Assembly (NCBI GenBank): GCA_035771165.1 | Contig: JAWNZC010000230.1 | Span: 1 to 64,000 of the forward strand | Direction: 5' to 3' | DNA length: 64,000 nt | Source: Paragorgia papillata | Lineage: Eukaryota; Cnidaria; Anthozoa; Scleralcyonacea; Coralliidae | Shown: in pieces, positions 13,976-27,201 of the stretch | Layout: each line of letters begins with the position of its first letter | Numbering within the stretch: position 1 is the first letter of the stretch | The notes under the pieces: generated by a model | Told to the model about the DNA's origin: nothing | Seen by the model: only the letters and a program-made list of their open reading frames with translations | Databases searched by the model: none | Made by a program: the position numbers and the translations under genes

Positions 13976-14425
13976 CTGCTTCGAGTAGGGCCGGGATGGT
14001 TCAAAAATCTCAAAATTTTCTCGTAGGGCCGGGGTGGTTCAAAAATCTCATTATTTTGTCGCAGAGCCAGCGGGTGGTTCAAAAATCTCAAAATCTTTGT
14101 CGTAAGGGGCCGGGTTGGTTAAAAAAAATCTCCAAATTTTCACGTAGGGCCGTGATGGATCAAAAATCCTCAAAATTTTGTTTCGTAGGGCTGTTGATGG
14201 TATCAAAAATCTCAAAATTTTGTCGGAGGGGCCGGTATCGTTCAAAAATCACAATTTTTTGGCGTAGGGCCGGGGTGCGTTCAAAAATCTCAAAATTTTG
14301 TCGGAGGGCCGGGGTGGTTTAAAAAATCCCAAAATTTTTGTCCCATGCCAGGGTGTGTTTCAAAAATCTCAAAATTTTCTCGTAGGGCCGGGGTGGTTCA
14401 AAAATCTCCAAATTTTCGATACATC
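13976..14425. repeat. 38-bp minisatellite (copy A)
   Basis: About 11 degenerate units containing GGTTCAAAAATCTCAAAATT and then TTGTCGTAGGGCCGGG. It is the reverse complement of the arrays at 19,684-20,107 and 40,343-40,770. Confidence 0.85.
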
Positions 14426-15130
14426 TTCTTCCACAAACCAAGACCGACGTCCAATTCTTCAAAATACCTATCCATAATCTTCGATTTCCACGGCTAAGCA
14501 ATCGAGTTCTTGCGACCGAGACCGTGGTTAATTCGAATTGACGGTTTGAAAAACGGACTGCAGGTACCATATCCCAGGTAAAAGTTACAATAATTTGACA
14601 ATTATTCGCCGAAGGCGAGGTGAATATCGGTTGAAATAATAACCGAGACGAAGTCGAGGTTATTAATTTATCGTTGTTAAATAGCTAGAGTTTCGCTGGA
14701 TGACAACGATGACTGGTCCATTGGTTTGGTTTGTGGTCACATTACCTTAGCTATATTTCAATTGGGCATACCCGAGCGGGCAATAATTGAGAACTTATTG
14801 CCTGCTCCGGGCAATAAGACTTTTCAATTGATGGTCCGCTATAACATTGAACTCTTCACGGTTTCTTATAAATAAAAGCATAGTTTGGTAAGAAAAAAAT
14901 AATATTTATAGGTCTTCAAACGCATGTGTGAAGATTAACTGGAGAAAAAATATATTGTTGTAACTTTTGTTCTGAGAGTCATGATTTTTTGGTTTATGCA
15001 GAGCCAGGCGAAATGTTTTGGTAAGTCTTTCAGTTAATTTTTATTTTTTAGTATGTCTTTTTCGTTTGTGTACGTTACCCTCTTGATAAACCTCGAAAAT
15101 TAATCAGCGAAAACTCATGCTATATAACAA

Positions 15131-15283
15131 AGCACTTAATGTCTGCTCCCTCGGGAAACAGATAGTTTTGTTTTCCCTCGAGTCTCGATGATTCCCCTCG
15201 ACTGATCGACTCGGGATATATCAAGACTCTCGGGAAAACAAAACTAACTGTTTTCCCGAGGGAGTCAGACATTAAGTGTATAA
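15131..15283. mobile_element. Hairpin MITE with CCCTCGGGAAACAG arms (copy A)
   Basis: The arms read ACTTAATGTCTGCTCCCTCG at the left and the complement at the right, with TTTTGTTTTCCC inside. The same element is at 18,846-18,995 (B) and 39,460-39,610 (C). Confidence 0.7.
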
Positions 15284-15535
15284 TATTCACTGGGCCTGAG
15301 GCGAATAATTGTTTTTTGGTATAAATACACATTTTCGTACTTTTAGAACCAACCATTATTCATTTTATTAAAATTGTTAATTTCCTCGTACTGTCGCATG
15401 ACAAATCGGCTGGCGGACCATCTTGAATAAAACCCTGTAGGTGATTTTATCGAGAATTAGTCCGAAGTAGCGCGGACCAATCAGCGCAACGCGATTTACT
15501 AATAATCACCTGTGTATTTATACTAAATTGATAAT

Positions 15536-15670
15536 ATATTGGACCGAGGTTCAGCATGATATCAAGGAATTGATCAAAGCCAAGGTTAATTTATTATCGG
15601 CTTCGGGCCCATAATACAAACCTTGGTTTTGATCATTCTTAAAATCATGCTCAATCTCCGTCCAATAATT
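15536..15670. mobile_element. Hairpin MITE with TATTGGAC ends (copy A)
   Basis: The arms carry GATATCAAGGAATTGATCAA and its complement around a short loop. The same element lies at 18,470-18,597 in B and 39,079-39,212 in C. Confidence 0.7.
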
Positions 15671-16812
15671 CCTTTTTTTATATAAAACGGGTGCGAACGC
15701 CGTTCGAAGACTAATGCCAGCTACAAGTTTCAACACCACTAAAGGAATAGAAGACAACATGAGAGATGAACTGTCAAAAGTAAGTTTATTTTAAATGATT
15801 TACGGCACTATAACACCTATGCACGAAATAGGCCGAATCCTGAATATTTACCGCACTTTCACTGCAGACAATCTTGAGGGAAGTAGGTATCGCGCGTATT
15901 TTTTGATTGGATATCACAATACATCTGTCAAGATTCGCGTGCAATTCCCGAGGAGAAGGTGCGGAAAAATGGGTTGAAAATCGTGGGATTCCATGTATAT
16001 TTCGCGATAGGTGTATAAGTTAAGATACAGCAACATTTTCCAAGTTTATATAACAAATACAACTGGCAATAACAACTTACGAAGCACCAGTCCCTTGACG
16101 AAGTCATCACCTGTGTGAAAATTAAAATGTAAATTTGGATAAAAATCAGGAATGTTACCACATTGGTGTTCAAGGACAACTGTTTCTATCATTTTAATCG
16201 TCGCAATGGATGAACCAGGTCGAAATCTAAATGCTAGTAAGAAATATTATTGCCCAGCATACTGCTTTAAACAAAACCAATAATACAAAATAATTTAGAA
16301 AATATTTACCAACGATTCCGTTACTACAACGTAACACCATCAGTCAAGTGATAAATATACATACATGAAGGTAGACATAAATAGCATTAGCTATGTTACA
16401 TAAATAGAAAATGACAAACAGAGACAGAAAAAGTTCAAAAGGAATAGACTGTAAGGACATGAAACTCGCAGACCAATGGAATTGTCCAAACTCGTGAGGA
16501 AGACACCAACTCGCACAAGTCTTTTATAATTTTTCTTATACCGCGTTGGTGTCCTTTCTCACCATTATGACAGGTTCATTTGTCTGGCGAGTAACCCCCA
16601 CAACCAGACCCCAAATGGATGCCGCCTCATTAAATATTCAACTTATTATTTAATGCATACGTCATTAATTTCTCCAGGCTCCTTTGGGACCCACCATTCC
16701 TAACTAACCCTAAAAAATTTTTATCCAAACCCCAGGTTTTGCACTACGTCAGTACCTAACCAGAAGCCCCTAACCCTAGCTTTTATCCAACCCTGAAAAT
16801 AAAAGATCTATC

Positions 16813-17352
16813 GTGCTTAGCGTAGGCAAGTATTAAAACAACAATCGAAATATAGTAAGGTTAGATATACTGCAGAAACATAGAACGTTAGACTCCTACG
16901 TTCTCTGTTTTCGGCAGTATAACAGCTAAATCTATTAAGGTTGTCCCCTGAAAAGAGCCAAAAGGCCGAAGCCAAGCGCGAAAAGTTACGATGGGAACGA
17001 CAAGTTTTAATTCCAATTTGTGTCACCAGAGCTATACCCTATTGGCCGTTGATGCAAGGAAGACTTGTGGACGAGAGCTAAAAGTTTGACAGAAATGGTG
17101 GGGCTAGATAGTTGAGGAAATTGATTTGCACTTATAACTGAGTGGCTTCGCTATTTAAATATAGTAATTCCCATCGTAACTTTTCGCGCTTGTACTTTGG
17201 CCATTTGGCTTTGTCAGGGGACAACCTTAATTGATTTAGCTGTAAACTGCCGAAACAGAGAACGTAGGGTAGTCTAACGTTCTCTTTTACTGCAGTATAA
17301 CTAACCATACAAATATATCGATTGTTATTTAATACTGCCTAGGCAGCACGCT
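16813..17352. mobile_element. Long foldback element at the A/B hinge
   Basis: The outer arms start GTGCTTAGCGTAGGCAAG and end CTGCCTAGGCAGCACGC. Further in are AACAATCGAAATATAG, ACTGC(C/A)GAAACA and GAACGT.GTCTAACGTTCTC, then a stem at 16,923-16,996 pairing with 17,169-17,243 (ACAGCTAAAT...CTTAATTGATTTAGCTGT). The unpaired loop is 16,997-17,168. The termini match those of the smaller CTGCCGAAACAG hairpin MITEs, so it looks like a larger member of that family. The A and B copies mirror each other outward from it. Confidence 0.65.
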
Positions 17353-18469
17353 ACTTTTTATTATTCAGGGTTGGATAAAAGCTATGGTTAGGGGCTTCAG
17401 TATAGGTACGACGTTAGTGAAAACCTGGGGTTGGATAAAATTTAGGGTTAGTTAGGAATGAGGGACCCAAAGGAGCCTGAAGAATAAAGACGTATGCATA
17501 GAATAATAAGTTGAATAATTTAATGAGGCGGCATCCATTTGGGGTCTGGAGTGGGGGGTAACTCGCAGACAAATGAACTGTCCAAACTGGTGAGAAGACA
17601 CCAAACGCGGTAAAGAAAAATTTATAAAAGAGTGCGCGTTGGTTGTCTGCTCACCAGTTTGAACAATTTCATTTGTCTGCGGTTTCATGACCTTACAGCT
17701 TTTCCATCATGACCTTTTCTGTCACTGTTTGTCATTTTCTATTTATGTAACTAGCTAAGCATATTTTAAGTCACCTTCATGTATGTAAATTTAATCACTC
17801 TGATGATGTTACGTGTAATAACGAAACGTTGGTAAATAGTTTCAAAATTGATTTTGTATTATGGTTTTGTTTAAAGTCAGTATGCAGGGCAATAAATATT
17901 TCTTACTAGCATTAGATATCCGCCTGGTTCATCCATTGCGACGATTTAAATGATAGAACGATTGGACCCTTGAACACCAAGAGGTAACATTCCTGATTTT
18001 TATCAAATTTACATTTTAATTTTCACACAGGAGATGACTTCGTCAAGTGGGACAGGTGCTGGTAAGTTGTTATTGCCATTTGTATTTGATAATATAAACT
18101 TAGGAAAATGATGCTGAATTTTAACTTATACACCCTATCCGCGAAATATACAGAATCCCAACGATTTCACTCCCATTTTACCGCACCTTCTCTCGGGAAT
18201 TGCACGCGGAATCTTGACAGATGTATTGTGATATCAATCAAAAATCACGCGCGAACCTACTTCCCTCAAAGATGTCTGCTGTGAAAGTGCGGTAAAATGC
18301 AGGAATCGGCCTATTTCCTGTGATAGGTGATATAGTGCCGTAAATCTTAAAAATAAACTTACTTTTGACAGTTCATCTCTCATGTTGTCTATACCTTTAG
18401 TGAGTTGAAACTTGTAGCGGCAATAGTTTGCGAACGGCGTTCGACCCCGTTAAATAAAAAAAGGAATTA

Positions 18470-18597
18470 ATTGGACGAGATTGAGCATGATATTAAGAAT
18501 GATCAAAACCAAGGTTTGTAATTATGGCCCGAAGCCGATAAAATAAACCTTGGCTTTGATAATTCTTGATATCATGCTGAACATCGTCCAATAATTA
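18470..18597. mobile_element. Hairpin MITE with TATTGGAC ends (copy B)
   Basis: Arms GAGATTGAGCATGATATTAA and complement around AAGGTTTGTAATTATGGCCC. It is the B counterpart of 39,079-39,212. Confidence 0.7.
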
Positions 18598-18845
18598 TCA
18601 ATTAGTATAAATACACAGGTGATTATAGATAGAATCGCGATGCATGCTGATTGGTCGCGCTACTTCGTGACTAATTCTCGATAATCACCTACAGGGTTTA
18701 TTCAAGATGGTCGCCAGCCGATTTGTCTTGCGACAGACGAGGAAATTAACAATTTTAATAAAAGACAATGTTGTTCCTAAAAGTACGAAAATGTGTATTT
18801 TATACCAAAACAATTATTCGCCTCAGGTCTCAGTGAAATATTATA

Positions 18846-18995
18846 CACTTAATGTCTGGCACCCTCGGGAAACCAGTTAGTTTTGTTTTACCCGAGAGTC
18901 TTGATATATCCCCTGACGAAGTCGAGGGAATCATCGAGACTCGAGGGAAAACAAAACTAACTGTTTCCCGAGGGAAGTAGGACATTAAGTGCTTT
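18846..18995. mobile_element. Hairpin MITE with CCCTCGGGAAACAG arms (copy B)
   Basis: Arms ACTTAATGTCTGGCACCCTC and complement GGGAAGTAGGACATTAAGT, with a centre CTTGATATATCCCCTGACGA. It is the B counterpart of 39,460-39,610. Confidence 0.7.
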
Positions 18996-19683
18996 TGTTA
19001 TATAGCTTGAGTTTCGCCTGAATAATTTCGAGGTTTATCAAGGGAACGTACACAATACGAAAAAGCCAAACTGAAAGACCTTACCAAAACATTTCGCCAG
19101 GCTCTGCATCAACCAAAACAAACATGACTCTCAAAACTAAAAAGAACAACAATATATTTCTCCAGTTAATCTTCACACATGCTTTGAAGACCTATAAATA
19201 TTATTTTTTTCTTACCAAACAAGCTTTTAGTTATATAGAAACCGTGAAGAGTTCAAAGTTCTAGCGGACAACAATTGAAAACTTTATTGCCCGAGCAGGC
19301 AATAAGTTCTCAATTATTGCCCGCTCGGTAGACTATTGAAAATTAGCTAAGGTTCATGTGACCACAAACCAACCAATGACAGTCGATCGTTTTGTATCCA
19401 AGCGGAAACTCGTAGCTATATAACAACGATAAATATTAACCCACGACTCTCGTCCTCGGTTATTAATCACCGATATTCACCTCGCCTATCGGCGAATAAT
19501 TGACAAATAATTGTAACTTTTACCTGGGATATGGTACCTGCAGTCCGTTTTTCAAACCGCGTCAATTCGAAATAACCACGGACTCGGTCGAAGAACTCGA
19601 TTGCTTTATGCCGTGTAAATCGAAGATTATGGATAGGTATTTTGAAGAATTGGACGTGGGTTATGAGGAAGAATAAGTAACGA

Positions 19684-20107
19684 AAATTTGGAGAATTTTG
19701 AACCACCCCGGCCCTAACGAGAAAATTTTGAGATTTTTGAACCACCCCTGCCCAGTGACAAAATTTTGAGATTTTAATGTAACCACCCCGGCCCTACGCA
19801 CAAAATTTTGAGATTTTTGAACCACCCCGGCCCTCCGCCAAAATTTGAGATTTTTAGACGATCCCGGCCCCCTACGACAAAATTTTGAGATTTATTGAAC
19901 ACATCCCAGCCCTACGAAATCAAAATTTTGAGATTTTGGAACCATCCCGGCCCTACGAGAAAAATTTTGAGATTTTTTTAACCAGCCCCGGGCCTACGAC
20001 AAAATTTTGAGATTTTTGAACCACCCCGGGCCTGCGACAAAATAATGAGATTTTTGAACCACCCCGGCCCTACGAGAAAATTTTGAGATTTTTTGAACCA
20101 TCCCGGC
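19684..20107. repeat. 38-bp minisatellite (copy B)
   Basis: Eleven or so units containing AAATTTTGAGATTTTTGAAC and then CACCCCGGCCCTACGAC. There are many one-base length differences. Followed by unique sequence starting GCAGCCACGCACGAAAGTCA. Confidence 0.9.
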
Positions 20108-22282
20108 CCTATCGACGCAGCCACGCACGAAAGTCAACAGAAATATAAAAAATCAAGAAATAATGATTTTAATATCCAACATAACTGCGTAACTCGTGGT
20201 ATTGGAGTAAATATGGTTTAAATATGCATAATGTTACGCCTGTCCCACATGATCAAAAAGCCTTGTTATGTCCTATAAATATAATTACAACTCCGTAAAC
20301 ATTTTGACCAAAAAGTATAGATAAAAATACCGAGTGATAAGTACTTATAGCAAACTTATAATTAATAAAGATATTTACTTTGAGTTATTGACTTGCCTAT
20401 CACAAAATTAGAACAAAAAGCCAATCGTCAAATTTTTCAAAAATGACACAAATTTCAACAAGCGGGAAATCAGTAACGCACTTTATTGAAGTTTCGTTGT
20501 AGATCAGTGTAATACCCCCTCTTCAGAGAATAGTCAGCTAGGATTTTTCGAAGGCATGCAACTTCATAAAATTTTATCTCTTATTCACACAACCTAGAGC
20601 ACCTTTGCCAAAACATGCAGTATATTGCTTAAGTCCTGTCACGTAAAAACATGGTCACCTCCGGACCGTATGTTGAGTCCGCGTAGACATATTTTTGTAT
20701 TTGTTATAAAATATTAAATGTACCTCCCGACCTAGTTCATAAACAAAGGAAATATTCTTATATTATTATATTCGATGACTGACGTTGACCCCAGTCAAAT
20801 AGGTTGCAATATGCTGCCAGGCAGTATACTAAATACTGCAGAGTACTTGTGGGACAAGTTGGGATTTTAAATTTTTAATATATGCGTTCTATATTGATTG
20901 GAATAGTAAGTGTTCCAGTTTGTAGTTCAACAAGTGACCAACAAGTAACAGTGTTTTAAAACTATGGCTTTAGAGGTGTGTTTCGTGATATTCAACAAAC
21001 CAAAAAAATTTCGTTTTGGTTTGTGATAGTTATTGAAGCTGTGTATTTATTGGAAAAACAAAGAAATATAAAAGGACCTCCTTCTTTAAATTTAGAAATT
21101 TTTTGTTGTTTTTATATTTAGAAATGAAAATAAATATAAACTTCCCGCCTCCTCAACATTATTCAAAATGTTCATGATGTGAATCAAGGAATTTTTTTAT
21201 GTGGCCTAAATTAACTTTTGTGTGTATACGTTTTCCGAAACAGGAGGGATAAACCTAATAGTTTCGCATGGCTGCCCAAAGAGTTTACCTGATTATAAGT
21301 ATCGATTACAATCTCCTCAAGTGTTATATCATCCTTGACATTGTCTAAGGCTGTATCCCATGGTGCTGCCATTTGCCTGTTTCCATTAACAGCAGGCAAT
21401 GAAAAACCTGTGAGGAAGAATACAACAAATATAAATAAAAAGTAATTAGAATAATATGACTGATCGATGCTTGTACGCTTCTTTCCGGTTATTTATCCTT
21501 AAATCAGTAAACGCGCAAGAATTTAAATTAACTGGTTACTGGGATAATTCGTGTAGTATTTATAGTGAATGAATGAACTTTATTTAAATCCTAGGTATAA
21601 AAAAACATCTTTTTACATGAGTATAATCTGCCAGATGGCCTTCGTTAATTGAATAATTGTGGAATTGATTAATGATATAATTAACACGCTGTCTTGTATA
21701 ATTATGAGAGCACAAGTGCGACAGGTTCCCCTAGGAACTTCAAGTTAATTTTTGTCATATTTTTGAAATATTGAGGGGCCTGATAGCCGCGCACCCCGGC
21801 CCATTGCGGCTCTTCTGAATCATATTGAAGCTAAAACATTTTAAGTAAAATTATCTGAATTAATGATCGGAGGGATTGATACAATTCCAATTAGCGTCGT
21901 AGTCTATCTGTTTTAGCATACTTCCTCGAAACTAATTTAGAATTTCTACTTACTGCTTCCGGTTCCCCATATTTTAGTGCCCTATCAAGAGGAGGTACGA
22001 AGCTCTTCCCACAATGCAATTGCGCTTGAACCATATTATCAATTTCGCACCGGAAATGATTCACTTCATTATGAACTTTCGAGGAGCGAACGTGGATTTG
22101 AAAAATAGTAGCTTCGACGTTATGTGGTGCTTAGAACACTTTGGTGTTGGGACTCGCATGAAGTTATTTATATTTATTTTGTAACCTAGCAGTACTTCGA
22201 CGTTTATTATTTCGCCATGATTTGCCGCTATTCACGAATTATACATCTGATTTTCTGATCAAGGTGACTGCTCGTCGCTCGA

Positions 22283-22614
22283 GTGATGCGTGTTTTTGGG
22301 CCATAGTGAAGAGACTTTCACTTCTCTACGATTCCTGGAACAACTTTATTGACAAACGCGAAGGACAGCTGAACGTTACAAACGTCTTCTCTAGCTACAT
22401 CGCACCTTCGGTTCTCACATTCTATCGGTCACTCAGTCTCACAACTCTCGCCTTCTAAATCTAAACTAATACATTGAGTTGCTGTGTTTAAATATCTTAC
22501 TTTTCAGCGACATTCAGCTTGCTGAATCACGGTCAATTACGTCAGTCCTTACGTAGGAACAAACTGCGTGGTCCCATAAGGGCCATCCCTCATTGGTCCC
22601 CACGTGTTACTACA
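22283..22614 (-). mobile_element. Solo-LTR-like element (copy B)
   Basis: The reverse-strand counterpart of 11,448-11,781. It ends TGTTACTACA and holds GGAACAACTTTATTGACAAA, the reverse complement of an AATAAA-containing tail. Confidence 0.45.
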
Positions 22615-22778
22615 GGAGGAAACGCAGAGTAAACTAAACTAACTTTATTTATACTGGATAACTCTATCAGTTATATCACAACTTATTCACCCTATAGGTC
22701 CAGTAAGGGCCATCCCTCATTGGTCCAGTGTTACTAACAGGATGCGCGGATGGCGAAGCACGGCTATCGAAAGATACG

Positions 22779-23000
22779 CCTCTCAACGCTGCGATCCAAA
22801 CTGTTAAGCCTGATTGGACGGGGTTAGTAACTTGGATGGGGTAGACCGCTTAGGAAAAACCATGTCACAGGCTTGAGCTTATTGTATAGTTGAGTTTCTC
22901 CTGAGCTTACGAGGGATTTTTTTTTCCGCCTGTTCTCCGGTTTACCTCCCCCTCCGTAAAATCAACAATTCGATCCTTAGGAGAACAACCTTGTAAGGGA
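22779..23000 (+). mobile_element. 5S rRNA-like SINE (copy B, first of pair)
   Basis: Carries GATTGGACGGGGTTAGTAAC and TTGGATGGGGTAGACCGC, a noisy 5S box C region, then the CCGGTTTACCTCCCCCTCCG body. Confidence 0.6.
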
Positions 23001-23094
23001 CCTCAAGTCCTGGTGTTGTTTCTCCGGTATCAGTTTAGATACAAATCAGTGTTTAATAAATAAATAAACCAGGAGTACCCGGAGGAAACCTGTG

Positions 23095-23283
23095 GGCAAG
23101 TCGATGTTTACGGAGGGAGGAAAACCGGAGAACCCGGCGAAAAAACCCTCGAAAGCGCAGGAGAAGAACAACTACAACTCTACTCACATGAGTTCCAAGC
23201 TCGACAACGGGGTCATTCCCAAGCTGTCGCCCCATGCCAAGTACTAACCCCCGTCTAACCGGGCTTAACTTTTTGGTGAGAGG
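23095..23283 (-). mobile_element. 5S rRNA-like SINE (copy B, second of pair)
   Basis: Its reverse complement reads CTCTCACCAAAAAGTTAAGC, followed by a 5S-like AGTACTTGG...GGGCGACAGC. Paired tail to tail with the preceding element. Confidence 0.6.
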
Positions 23284-23589
23284 CAGCGCCCATTCCAGCA
23301 CACACCACCCGTGCTTCCCGGCATTTAATTTTTGACATTTCTTGTGTATTGTTTTAGTGTTTTTGATATGAGGGAAAGGATCGGTTGATAGCAGGTTGTG
23401 ATATTTTGGACACTACACGAATGGGACAATCCGCAAATAATTAGCGACAGTGGAGAGCAGCATGAATATTTATCACATATCGTCTGTATTCTTCCAAAGT
23501 TAACTCCATTACTTCATTGGCAATTGGCAGTGACTGCGATTAAAGATATAATAACCAGCAAAGTATGTTTCACTCAATGGCCTTGTCTC

Positions 23590-23755
23590 ACCCCCCACGT
23601 GACGCTCCGCATGCTTCCACCAACCCTCACCTCTTCCTTACTGCGATTGGTTTAGTTATAGCGTTTGAGGTGCAAAATATTTTGCCCTCAAACGCTAATT
23701 GACCAATCACATATAAGGCAGAGGTCAGGGTCACGTGGGGGTGAGACCAAGCCCA
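23590..23755. mobile_element. Hairpin element centred on GCAAAATATTTTGC (copy B)
   Basis: The B counterpart of 45,591-45,755. This copy has about 20 extra bases in its left arm (GCTCCGCATGCTTCCACCAA) that break the pairing. Confidence 0.65.
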
Positions 23756-23782
23756 CTTGTTTGTAAACCATTTGTTTCTCGT

Positions 23783-24030
23783 AAAGCCCTAATCGAAACG
23801 ACAAACGCAAGTCAGCCGCAAGTGTGGGGGGGCAGTCACCGCAATAATCAGCCAGACCCGCTCTGAAAAGTTTTCCGAAAATATCATGTACCGTGAACAC
23901 ATGTTAAAACTTGTTTTAAAACACTCATGAAACCTTTATTTTGTTAATAGGGGTGTTCAAACGACCGAGCCACAGAAATTCTAGACTGCCAACTTGCGAC
24001 GACTTGCGTCCTCGTTTAGATTACGGCTTT
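23783..24030. mobile_element. MITE with about 45-bp TIRs (copy B)
   Basis: Starts AAAGCCCTAATCGAAACGAC and ends CGTTTAGATTACGGCTTT. It is the B counterpart of 45,769-45,996. Confidence 0.7.
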
Positions 24031-26977
24031 ACCAATGTAGCATATCGTCTTCAAAAACTCATTAATAATTCATGAGGAAAATTAAAAAGAAATTAATGTT
24101 TAATCCAATGTCCTTTATATGTGATAAAGAATACCTCCTGTATTACATAAAACTTTAGCTTTGATTTTCTCGGCTTAGACAAGGTTATTTTTCAAACTTT
24201 ACTACGCCAATGAACTTACCACGTGGTTCGATTTTTGAAGCCGTACAATAAACTCGCAGTTCGTGTTTTATCAGATAAAGAAAACACTCGGCTTCGCCTC
24301 GTGTCTATTATATCTGACTATACACTCCAACTCGTTTATAAAGCAGTACATGCAGTGTAGCCTAACGTAGCGTAAACATTTAAAACTTATGGAAATAACT
24401 AGCCTAGTTTTTTCTAGGGCCTTCCTCGGTTAACGCGTTTTGGAAATGTTTACGAACGGACCCGCTGGGGAAGGCCTAAGCAAAATTCGAAAACACTTAT
24501 CACTTTACAGCTTGGTTGTTTATTGAGGAAGAATTGAGATATTATGATGTTCTAAGTATTTCCCCGACATTTAACTATTGCCAATCCTGCATAAAAATAA
24601 TACTAGCCTGCTCACCTCTATTCTCCTTCGCAGACCATCCTTATGGCTCTATTGAGAGAGACAAACACTTTGAATATTGTTGAACTTGTTTAAGTCAGTA
24701 TGTGCTGAATTGATATGTTTTATAAAAGTAAAGTGGAAACCTGAAAACTACATAAATAAACCCAGTCCTGGTTTCCTACCCAGGCCTCACTTTTTAATGT
24801 CGTGCGGCAGACCGAAATTGTGTAGAGGCCTGGAATAAAAATGTTTTGGCTTGGCCCCAAATCTGGCCCCAAAACTGGCCGCCAATTATACAGGCACCAA
24901 ACGGCCGATTGGCGGAAAACCAAGGCAGATAACACTCACGTCGGACTGCCACAATTCTTTATAACATCATATTAGCAAGGTTGGTCTACTGCCGAATACG
25001 TTAAAATAGCATATTTCGATTTGGTAAAAATGTTGTTTCAATACAATCACTTCCTACGCCGAACACTACTTTATAAAGCCTCGTTAGTAACAACCTCTTT
25101 TAACGTAATGTAATACAAAGAAACCTACTCGTTTATGCTGTCTGCACTCAAGAAGAAGTTTATTCTTAAGTGCCCTCGTTCATAAAGATTAAAGAATCTC
25201 GAGCTCCAGCAGGATTCATGATAGATAAAGAGGAACATTTTCCGCTAGTCCTCTCGCTCGATCACCCTATTCTGTGACGTCCACCAAAATACGTTCGAGA
25301 GAAAAGAGGACTAGGAAAACGCCCTAGATTCTGATAATAAACCTAGCCTGCGTAGCCGCGCGCTGGGTATTGGGACGGGACAGTGAAAGGAGCGCCTGCG
25401 CAGTCAACCCATTGTTATTATTCGTGTAAAAGCGTTCGCTCGCAATCTATTGGGTTTACACTCTAATGACCTATCAATCAAGAGAGTTTGAATTTCCGCT
25501 GCAGAGCGTTGCGAAAATGGTGCCTTGGCATAGTAGAAAGGAAACGAATTCAAAATGAAACTGGCGACTGAGAGTAGAGGCAGCTGCATGTGCATCCAAA
25601 GGAAAATGTTTATTCGCTGGTTTTCCAACAGTTAATTACTGTCAGATTTTCACGCAATGACGTGGCCCCTTCGGCTTAACGGCGAGTAACTGAATTAATT
25701 GTCTGACTTGCATTGGTTTGCCAAAACAACATTAATTTTAGAATTTCTTATAATCGCTTTGATTCGAATCAGTGGGATCTACTCAGGCTTACTTCTCCGG
25801 CTGCAGTGGCCATCAGCGCCAGTTGTGAGTGGAAAATAACATTCACTATATATAGAAATTAACTATTATTCTATTATTGCTTCGTCGAGTATGTTATGAT
25901 CTATATTATTGATCGTCATAGTCGTTACATACACATGTTTTTATAAGCTAGAAAAAATAATCTGTCAGAGCTTTCTGTAGCCCACTCAACATAAATTGTT
26001 TATAACATTAATAAACAGTAAACCAGACCAAACATATACGCTAGCAAGCAGAATAATATAATGTTGTCCAGACGCTAACACAGTCGAACATATACACCAC
26101 ACAAATTCCTGAATCAAGAAAGCACTTTGTTACACATGCTCATTCATAACTGTGCTATTTTAAGTTAATTCTAGAATGACAGTGTTTTTATTTCGATCAA
26201 CTTCCAAATTAATTAAGCGATTTAGCTCAGGTTATTGAAATTGGGGACAACTTCCAAAAATACTAGCCTAGTCTCTAGAGATGTGATATTATGATGTTCT
26301 AAGTGTTTTTCGACATTTAATATTACCATCTGCATAAAACAATACAAGCCTGCTCACCTCGGATCGACGAAGTTTCACTAGCCTAGCTTTCTTATCGCTA
26401 GCCTTCCTTCTGCAACCGCCAAAAAGTTGAAAGTTTAAACAGTTACATTTTCATTCCTAGCTCCAATTGGTGAATATATTAGGCCATAATTTCCCTTCCT
26501 TTCGATTCGCCAAGATCTTTGGCTAAAATCGTCACAGATATCCTTGTGCTTTTATACTGTCGCTCGAGTGTTGTACTACGGTAGATGTATAACTAGATCC
26601 CAGGAACACTCGTAGGGCCAGAAACGATTCTGGTCAGGACCTTTTTACGAATGTTGCTAGGCCTTCTCGTTTCCAGCCTCTCCCCAGTCTTCCCAAGAAC
26701 CCAAACTGATTACGCGGGCCACGCACATGACGGACACAGAAAGGCCTAAGAAACTAGGCTAGCAAAAATACATTGTTTTAATTAGGGTGCGGCACGAAAA
26801 ATAACAATAGGCGCCTGCAGGCGCTCCCTTCCCCTATCACCCCAGCGCAGGCTACGCAGGCTAATATAAACCTGTAAAAGCTTGTCACCACAGGCGTACC
26901 CCCGACTGTGCAATCACTTTTATAAGCGGACACCCCGTCTTAAGCGGGGTTAATAGGGGTTCAACTGTAGTTACTGC

Positions 26978-27201
26978 AACTATCGAGAATATAGTAAGGT
27001 GTATAGATACACTGCCTAAACAGAGAACGTAGGAGTCGTAACGTTTTCGAGCCGAAGGCCCTTCGTCAGAGAGAAACGTAAAGAGTGACGTACGGAGTCT
27101 AAATATCGTTTCTCCTCTGACGAAGGGCCTTCGCTCGAAACGTTAGACTCCTACGTTCTCTGTTTTCGGCAGTATAACTAACCTTATATATTTCGATTGT
27201 T
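26978..27201. mobile_element. Palindromic MITE, CTGCCGAAACAG family (copy B)
   Basis: The B counterpart of 48,825-49,037, with the same arms and scattered extra bases. Confidence 0.75.

Larger units (their letters stand above)
1..16996 (-). repeat. Copy A of the PRPF4 unit, inverted
   Basis: This stretch is the reverse complement of copy B (17,169-36,482) and copy C (37,083-55,560), in the same order. Position 1 corresponds to about 53,118 of C, so the window cuts the copy inside the PRPF4 gene. It carries, left to right: PRPF4 exons on the minus strand, the CAA/ACC array, the 21-bp array, a hAT element, hairpin MITEs, the SINE pair, the LTR-like block and the 38-bp array. Differences from C are mostly single-base insertions and deletions scattered evenly through exons, introns and repeats. 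That pattern looks like sequencing error rather than evolutionary divergence. Confidence 0.85.

Noticed and set aside
13976..14425. CRISPR-like array of 38-bp units
   Set aside because: Units are contiguous with no unique spacers, there are no cas genes, and the genome is eukaryotic. It is a minisatellite.
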